Of a stretch of 64,000 bases of DNA, positions 59,693-64,000 are shown piece by piece. The position numbers and the translations under genes are program-made. Below the pieces are notes generated by a model. That model saw only the letters and a list, made by a program, of their open reading frames with translations. It was not told the DNA's origin and did no database searches. Location of the stretch: contig NZ_JALMUV010000041.1 in assembly GCF_023155275.1 (NCBI RefSeq), forward strand, positions 1 to 64,000, written 5' to 3'. Positions within the stretch are counted from its first letter, which is position 1; each line of letters opens with the position of its first letter. Source of the stretch: Streptomyces rhizoryzae. Lineage in GTDB: Bacteria > Actinomycetota > Actinomycetes > Streptomycetales > Streptomycetaceae.

Positions 59693-60337
59693 TCAGCAGC
59701 CGTCGAGGATCTTCTTCAGCGCCGCCTTCTCCGCCTGGTCCGCGGTGAGCGCGTAGGTGTGCTTCACGCCCACCCACATCCGGGCGTACATACAGTGGTA
59801 CGACGCCTTCGGTGGCAGCCACTCCGCCGGGTCCTTGTCGCCCTTGGCCTGGTTGACGCTGTCGGTGACGGCGATCAGCTGGGAGTGCGTGAGGTCGTTG
59901 GCGAACTCCTGGCGGTGCGCGGTGGTCCACTGCGCGGCACCGGACTTCCACGCCTCGGACAGCGGGACGACGTGGTCGATGTCCACGTCGGACGCCTTGG
60001 TCCAGGTCGCCCCGTCGTAGGCGGAGGCCCAGGTGCCGCTCACCGCCGCGCAGCTGCCGTCCTGCTGGACGTTCGTACCGTCGCGCTTGAGCACCACCTC
60101 GCGGGTGTTGCAGTTGTTCCCCTGGTCGGTCCAGTGCGGGAACTTGTCGCGGCTGTAGCCGTCCTGGGGGCCCTCGGGCTGCTCCTTGAGGGCGGCGAGG
60201 TAGCTCCGGGCGGTGGCCGCGTCCGGCGGGGCGGGCGGGGCGGCCTGGGCGGTCTGGCCGTTGAGGAGGAGCGCGCAGGTCAGAGCGGCGGTGGTGGCCG
60301 CGGCGGTGGACACGCGACGCGCGTAGCCCAGTGGCAT
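59693..60337 (-). CDS. Secreted HNH endonuclease-like protein
   Basis: Exported protein of 214 residues. A signal peptide ends near QTAQAAPPA. The mature part has the HNH-type core DIDHVVPLSEAW, with the catalytic His, followed by the Asn-containing HSQLIAVTDSVNQAKGDKDPAEW, as in the DUF1524/GmrSD C-terminal nuclease superfamily common in streptomycete secretomes. Four cysteines suggest disulfides. The ATG at 60337 has GGGAG. Nuclease activity on extracellular DNA is inferred, not shown. Confidence 0.88.
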   Translation of the reverse strand: MPLGYARRVSTAAATTAALTCALLLNGQTAQAAPPAPPDAATARSYLAALKEQPEGPQDGYSRDKFPHWTDQGNNCNTREVVLKRDGTNVQQDGSCAAVSGTWASAYDGATWTKASDVDIDHVVPLSEAWKSGAAQWTTAHRQEFANDLTHSQLIAVTDSVNQAKGDKDPAEWLPPKASYHCMYARMWVGVKHTYALTADQAEKAALKKILDGC

Positions 60338-60506
60338 CGGAACTCCCTGGCTGTGGGGGGAAGTTGGCATGCGGGCGGGGCCATGCTGGCGGTGTGGGGT
60401 GGCCGGTGCATGGGCGCCGGGTTACAGCCTGGCGACATGTTCACGTCACTTCAAGGGGTACGGGGGAAGTCGGCCGGCCCGCGCGGGTCCGCGGCCGCCG
60501 CCCGCC

Positions 60507-60512
60507 TACAGT
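60507..60512 (+). promoter_or_regulatory. -10 box of leaderless FetB promoter
   Basis: TACAGT ends 6 nt before the GTG start of the permease gene; no ribosome binding site is visible. Confidence 0.5.
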
Positions 60513-60518
60513 GGGCGC

Positions 60519-61265
60519 GTGCTGCTGCCGGTCACCCCCGTGCTCGGGATCGTCCTCGCCGTCCTGCTGGTCGCCGCCGTGGCCGTGGCCGCGCTGGCCC
60601 ACCTCGGCCACGGCCGCGCGATCGCCCTCGCCGGGCTGCGCGCGGCGGCCCAACTCGCCGCCGTCTCCTACCTCATCGGCTGGGTCGTGCACGCGCTGCC
60701 CTGGCTGCTGTGCTTCCTGGTGCTGATGTACGCGGTCGCGGTCCGCACCGCGGGCCGCCGGATCACCCGCAACCGCACCTGGTGGTGGGCGGGGCTGCCG
60801 ATCGCCGCGGGGGTCCTGCCGGTCGTCGGGGTGCTGCTGCTGACGGGGCTGGTGCCGCCGCGCGGCCTCACCCTGATCCCGGTCACCGGCATCCTCATCG
60901 GCGGCGCGCTGACCGCCACCGTCCTGGCCGGCCGCCGGGCGCTGGACGAACTGCACGCGCGCCGCGGGGAGTTCGAGGCCGGGCTGGCGCTGGGGCTGCC
61001 GGACCGGGACGCGCGGATGGAGGTGGCCCGGCCGGCCGCGTCCGACGCGCTGCTGCCCGGACTTGACCAGACCCGCACGGTGGGGCTGGTCACCCTGCCG
61101 GGCGCGTTCGTCGGCATGCTGCTGGGCGGCGCGTCGCCCGTGCAGGCCGGTGCGGTGCAGCTGTTCGTCCTGATCGCGCTGCTGGCGGTGCAGGCGACGG
61201 CCTGTGCGGTGGTCCTGGAACTGGTCGCCCGCGGACTGCTCCACCGGGAACCGGCCGGCCGGTGA
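60519..61265 (+). CDS. FetB/YbbM-type (UPF0014) ABC permease
   Basis: Membrane protein of 248 residues with seven hydrophobic segments, of the UPF0014 family (E. coli FetB, linked to iron export). The conserved positively charged loop RITRNRTWWW and the segments LTLIPVTGILIGGALTATVLAGRRAL and RTVGLVTLPGAFVGMLLGGASPVQA are the family signatures. FetB normally works with the ATPase FetA, but no ATPase gene is adjacent. The GTG at 60519 has a TACAGT box 6 nt upstream and is probably leaderless. Confidence 0.9.
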   Translation: MLLPVTPVLGIVLAVLLVAAVAVAALAHLGHGRAIALAGLRAAAQLAAVSYLIGWVVHALPWLLCFLVLMYAVAVRTAGRRITRNRTWWWAGLPIAAGVLPVVGVLLLTGLVPPRGLTLIPVTGILIGGALTATVLAGRRALDELHARRGEFEAGLALGLPDRDARMEVARPAASDALLPGLDQTRTVGLVTLPGAFVGMLLGGASPVQAGAVQLFVLIALLAVQATACAVVLELVARGLLHREPAGR

Positions 61266-61377
61266 CGCGACCCGCCCGCGGCCGGGCGCTCGGTGCGGGG
61301 AGGGACGGGCCGGGCTCGGTCGCTGATGGCCGCCGAGTGGCCGGGCGCCGCCGCTGACGAGGTGCCGGGCGCCGGGC

Positions 61378-62040
61378 TCAGCCGTCGACGCGGACCGCGA
61401 TCCCGCCGTCCACCAGCGCCTCGACGCGCACCTGGGTCAGGTCGCGGACGTGGACGGTGGGCGCGAAGCGGGCGGCCCGCTCGCCGACCCCGACGACCCG
61501 CATGCCGGCCGCCCGGCCGGCCTGGATGCCCGCCTCGGAGTCCTCGAAGACCACGCAGTCCTCGGGGGCGAACCCCAGCTCGGCCGCGCCCTTGAGGAAG
61601 CCCTCCGGGTCCGGCTTGCTGGCGCTCACCGACTCCGCGGTGATCCGCACCGGCGGCATCGGCAGGCCCGCCGCCCCCATCCGGGCCGCGGCCAGCGCGG
61701 TGTCCGCGGAGGTGACCAGGGCGTGCGGCAGCCGGGCGAGCGCGGCCATGAAGGCGGGCGCGCCGGGCACCGGCACCACGCCCTCGGTGTCGGCGGTCTC
61801 CTCGGCCAGGATCCGCCGGTTGTCCTCGTGATTGCGCTCCATCGGGCGGTCCGGCAGCAGCTCCGCCATCGTGGCCCAGCCCTGCCGCCCGTGGACGACC
61901 TTCAGGACGTCCTCCGCCGGGAGCCCCTGCTCGGCCGCCCAGCGCCGCCAGCAGCGCTCCACGACGGCTTCGGAGTTCACGATCGTGGAGTCCATGTCCA
62001 GCAGCAGGGCGCGGGCTATGAGCGTGGTGGTGGCCGGCAT
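61378..62040 (-). CDS. HAD-family sugar phosphatase-like hydrolase
   Basis: Haloacid-dehalogenase phosphatase of 220 residues. Motif I is LLDMDSTIVNS, motif II includes LVTSADTA, Lys lies in SASKPDPEGFL, and motif IV is VVFEDSEAGIQAG. This fits the beta-phosphoglucomutase/sugar-phosphatase subfamily with a helical cap. The ATG at 62040 has CAGGAG. The frame extends to 62142 without similarity. It is convergent with the FetB gene. Confidence 0.9.
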   Translation of the reverse strand: MPATTTLIARALLLDMDSTIVNSEAVVERCWRRWAAEQGLPAEDVLKVVHGRQGWATMAELLPDRPMERNHEDNRRILAEETADTEGVVPVPGAPAFMAALARLPHALVTSADTALAAARMGAAGLPMPPVRITAESVSASKPDPEGFLKGAAELGFAPEDCVVFEDSEAGIQAGRAAGMRVVGVGERAARFAPTVHVRDLTQVRVEALVDGGIAVRVDG

Positions 62041-62159
62041 CGGCGGACTCCTGGGCGCGGGGGCTGGCAGCGGCGCTGTCAGGACGGTCGGGGAGAGATC
62101 AAGCGGTCCCGCCCGCCGGTCAGGGAGTGCGGGCGGAACCACTTTGTTTTTTCACGATA

Positions 62160-62194
62160 CAAAACGGCCGGGGCAGCGACAACCGTCCCCGGCC
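62160..62194 (-). terminator. Terminator after peptidoglycan-binding gene
   Basis: GGCCGGGG and CCCCGGCC are separated by 13 nt and followed on the minus strand by GTTTTG, 166 bases after the stop codon. Confidence 0.7.
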
Positions 62195-62280
62195 CCGCAC
62201 CGGCATGGCATGCGTCACGGTTTTCGCCGACGGCGGGGATTTCCGCCGGTTCACCCGGTATGTGCCCGCCCTTTCCGGCA

Positions 62281-62346
62281 TCGGACGCCCCGTCGGACGT
62301 CGGACGCCCCGTCGGACGTCGGACGCGCCCCGCCGGACGTCGGACG
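62281..62346. repeat. 19-bp tandem repeat
   Basis: Two perfect copies of TCGGACGCCCCGTCGGACG, then a 21-bp variant and a partial copy. Each unit itself contains repeated CGGACG. Confidence 0.85.
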
Positions 62347-62359
62347 TCGCACGCCCCCG

Positions 62360-63427
62360 TCACGGCTCCCGTGTCCGGGCCTCCAGGGAGGCGCGGGTGG
62401 CCGGCCCGTACACCCCCTCCGGATCGCCCTGCACTCCGTACAGCCGCTGGTAGCGGGCGACCGCGTCGCGTACCGCCGGGTCGTAGCGGCCGTCCGCGGT
62501 GCCCGGGTAGAGCGCCAGCTGCCGCAGCCGCCCCTGGAGTTCCGCGACCTCCGGGCCGCTGGACCCCTCGCGGAGCACGACCGGCCCGCTGGGCGGTGCG
62601 CTGGGGCTGGTGCCGTGCGAGGGCGCCGCGACGCTGCCGGAGGCCCGGACGGGCGAGGGGGGAGGCGGGGCGGGGACCGGCGCCCGGTACGGGTGGCCGG
62701 GGGCGGTGCCGCGCGGGGTGCGGGAGCGCGAGGTGGCGGGCGCGGGGCGGTCGGTGACCGGGGCGGAGGGGCTCGGCCCGGCGGTGGTGGCCAGGGGCGC
62801 GGTGGGGGCGGGCGAGCCGCCGTCCGGCGGGGCGGCGCGGTCCCGGCCGCCGTCGGGGAGCGCCCCGGTGGCGAGGACGGCCACCGCGGCGACGGCGGCG
62901 GCCCCGCCCGCGGCCAGGACGGCGGACCGGACCCGCCGGCGCCGTAAGGGACCGGGGGAGCCGGGCCCGACACCGGGGGAGCCGGGCCCGTCACCGGGGG
63001 AGCGGGGCCCGCCATCGGGGGCGAGGGGCGCGGCCCCGGGGGGCGGGCCGTCCGCCGCCGGCCACGGCTCGGCGGAGCTGACGGTCCGGGACGCCGGGCC
63101 CACGGGGCGGCGCACCCGGGGTAACAAGGCGGTGTCCGCCCCGACCGGCTCCGCCGGACCGCCCGACCCGTATACCCGACCGTCGCCGCCGGGCCCGTAC
63201 AGCGGACCGCCGCCGCCCCCGCTCCCGTCCGCCGGCCCCCCGCCGCCGTCCGCGCCGCCCCCGCCGTCCACCTCGTCCCCGGAGTCCGCCCGGTCCGGCA
63301 GCGAGACGTACGGCCGGACCCGCAGCGGGTCGAAGTCCGCGGCCTCGGCCGCCGCGCACAGGCACGAGGGGCGGCCGTCCCCGCGGGCCGGGGCCAGGCA
63401 GTGCGGGCAGGTGGCTGCTGCGGTCAC
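62360..63427 (-). CDS. Peptidoglycan-binding domain protein with zinc ribbon and transmembrane segment
   Basis: Protein of 355 residues from the GTG at 63427, which has GGGAGGGG. The start has a zinc-ribbon-like CPHC...CLC pattern. Gly/Pro-rich disordered sequence follows, then one membrane helix (about residues 168-190, AVLAAGGAAAVAAVAVLATGA) preceded by RRRR. A Pro/Ser/Thr-rich extracellular linker and a C-terminal PG_binding_1 domain (LREGSSGPEVAELQGRLRQL, GVQGDPEGVYGPATRASLE) complete it. The topology suggests a cytoplasmic zinc-binding head and a cell-wall-binding tail, perhaps a sensor or scaffold. The function is unknown. Confidence 0.88.
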   Translation of the reverse strand: MTAAATCPHCLAPARGDGRPSCLCAAAEAADFDPLRVRPYVSLPDRADSGDEVDGGGGADGGGGPADGSGGGGGPLYGPGGDGRVYGSGGPAEPVGADTALLPRVRRPVGPASRTVSSAEPWPAADGPPPGAAPLAPDGGPRSPGDGPGSPGVGPGSPGPLRRRRVRSAVLAAGGAAAVAAVAVLATGALPDGGRDRAAPPDGGSPAPTAPLATTAGPSPSAPVTDRPAPATSRSRTPRGTAPGHPYRAPVPAPPPPSPVRASGSVAAPSHGTSPSAPPSGPVVLREGSSGPEVAELQGRLRQLALYPGTADGRYDPAVRDAVARYQRLYGVQGDPEGVYGPATRASLEARTREP

Positions 63428-63658
63428 GAGGGTCCCCTCCCTGGAGGCGCGCACCGGGGGGGCCGATTATGCAGAACGCGGCCGTCGGCCCGCAGGCGCT
63501 CCACGACATCCGCCCGGCTCCGTTTCCGGCCCCGTTTCCCGGTACCGCCCACCGGTACCCACCCGCTCGGCGGGCCATATCGGACGGAACCGCCCAGGAT
63601 GGAGAGAAGGCCCGCACGGGCCGGGGAGGACGAGCCGGACACGAGGGAGACCACGCCC

Positions 63659-64000
63659 ATGGCGCAGGACACCAGCGCTCCCGCCGTCCCCGGCGAGGAC
63701 CGGTCCCGGCGGACGGTCCTCGTCGCGATCGGCGCGCTGCTGCTCGGCTTGCTGATCGCCGCACTCGACCAGACCATCGTCGCCACCGCGCTGCCCACCA
63801 TCGTCAGCGACCTCGGCGGCCTGTCCCACCTCTCCTGGGTGGTCACCGCCTACCTGCTGGCGTCCACGGCCGCGACACCCCTGTGGGGCAAGCTGGGCGA
63901 CCAGTACGGCCGCAAGAAGCTCTTCCAGGCCGCCATCGTGCTCTTCCTGATCGGCTCGGTGCTCTGCGGCCTCGCACAGAACATGGGCGAACTGATCGGC
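63659..64000 (+). CDS. DHA2-family MFS transporter, N-terminal part
   Basis: The first 114 codons of a second EmrB/QacA-like efflux transporter, cut by the window edge. The N-terminus MAQDTSAPAVPGEDRSR leads into helix 1 with ALDQTIVATALPTI, the DHA2 signature (LDxTIV), and the MFS motif A appears as GKLGDQYGRKKLF. The ATG at 63659 has GAGGGAG. A drug-export role is inferred from the family. Confidence 0.9.
   Translation, partial: MAQDTSAPAVPGEDRSRRTVLVAIGALLLGLLIAALDQTIVATALPTIVSDLGGLSHLSWVVTAYLLASTAATPLWGKLGDQYGRKKLFQAAIVLFLIGSVLCGLAQNMGELIG

Larger units (their letters stand above)
62041..62359. other. Spacer with terminator, AT-rich spot and tandem repeat
   Basis: The spacer lies between two minus-strand genes. 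It contains an AT-rich island (TTTGT...ACAAA, 62143-62164) that may hold the promoter of the HAD gene, a hairpin at 62160-62194 and a tandem repeat at 62281-62346, both listed separately. No gene is supported. Confidence 0.6.

Noticed and set aside
62281-62346. CRISPR-like array
   Set aside because: The units are contiguous tandem copies without unique spacers and no cas genes are present.

Overview
The window is high-GC actinobacterial chromosome, almost certainly Streptomyces or a close relative. The evidence is strong third-position G/C bias, frequent GTG starts, a FasR-fabD-fabH-acpP-fabF cluster, a homodimeric-type AceE, DUF3145/DUF3052/DUF1023/DUF4429 proteins, several TerD paralogues and many apparently leaderless promoters (a TANNNT box 6-7 nt before the start codon). 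No rRNA, CRISPR array, intact insertion sequence or phage gene was seen. There is one tRNA gene, for valine (UAC).

Layout. 1-9.1 kb: ribokinase; a TetR regulator divergent from a GH3 beta-glucosidase; a DUF4097 lipoprotein; an SGNH hydrolase lipoprotein; DUF3145; and a 3-hydroxyisobutyrate-dehydrogenase-like oxidoreductase. 9.1-14.2 kb: type II fatty acid synthesis operon (fabD, fabH, acpP, fabF, minus strand) with its activator gene fasR. 14.2-17.6 kb: pirin, a serine hydrolase, and a MerR regulator with an aldo/keto reductase. The MerR promoter and the promoter of the 8.2 kb oxidoreductase carry near-identical GGAGTGCRCTCC boxes in 19-bp spacers, which suggests a small regulon. 17.6-25.2 kb: a membrane acyltransferase, two DUF1023 esterase-like paralogues, a NarL/DesK-type two-component system and a DUF4429-SHOCT protein. 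25.4-29.3 kb: a TetR/DHA2 efflux pair, a gene-poor stretch of about 1 kb with degenerate repeats, and a secreted I36-type protein. 29.4-33.7 kb: aceE, DUF3052 and a peroxiredoxin.

33.9-43.3 kb is the most interesting block. It is a Ter-type stress locus with three TerD-domain proteins and a TerC/DUF475 membrane protein. These are followed by a tightly packed biosynthetic unit: a CitE/HpcH-like lyase, an 852-residue fusion of a phosphoribosyltransferase-TRSP half to a StiP-like half, and a HAD phosphatase overlapping it by ATGA. An O-methyltransferase follows closely. The layout resembles the Ter-linked nucleoside-like metabolite pathways predicted by comparative genomics, whose product is unknown.

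43.4-64 kb is more mosaic. It holds an FmdB zinc ribbon, an internally deleted galactonate-dehydratase-like gene beside its GntR regulator and a dispersed repeat, membrane and coiled-coil proteins, tRNA-Val next to a truncated HAD gene, and a DoxX-VOC operon. A cobalt/nickel transporter under a cobalamin riboswitch comes next. The remainder is hydrolases, a P-loop kinase, a TetR regulator, a HemK-like methyltransferase, a tandem universal stress protein, a DedA protein, a second DoxX, a large FAD/NAD(P)-binding protein, a secreted HNH nuclease, a lone FetB-type permease, a HAD phosphatase, a peptidoglycan-binding protein and the start of a second DHA2 transporter cut off by the window edge.
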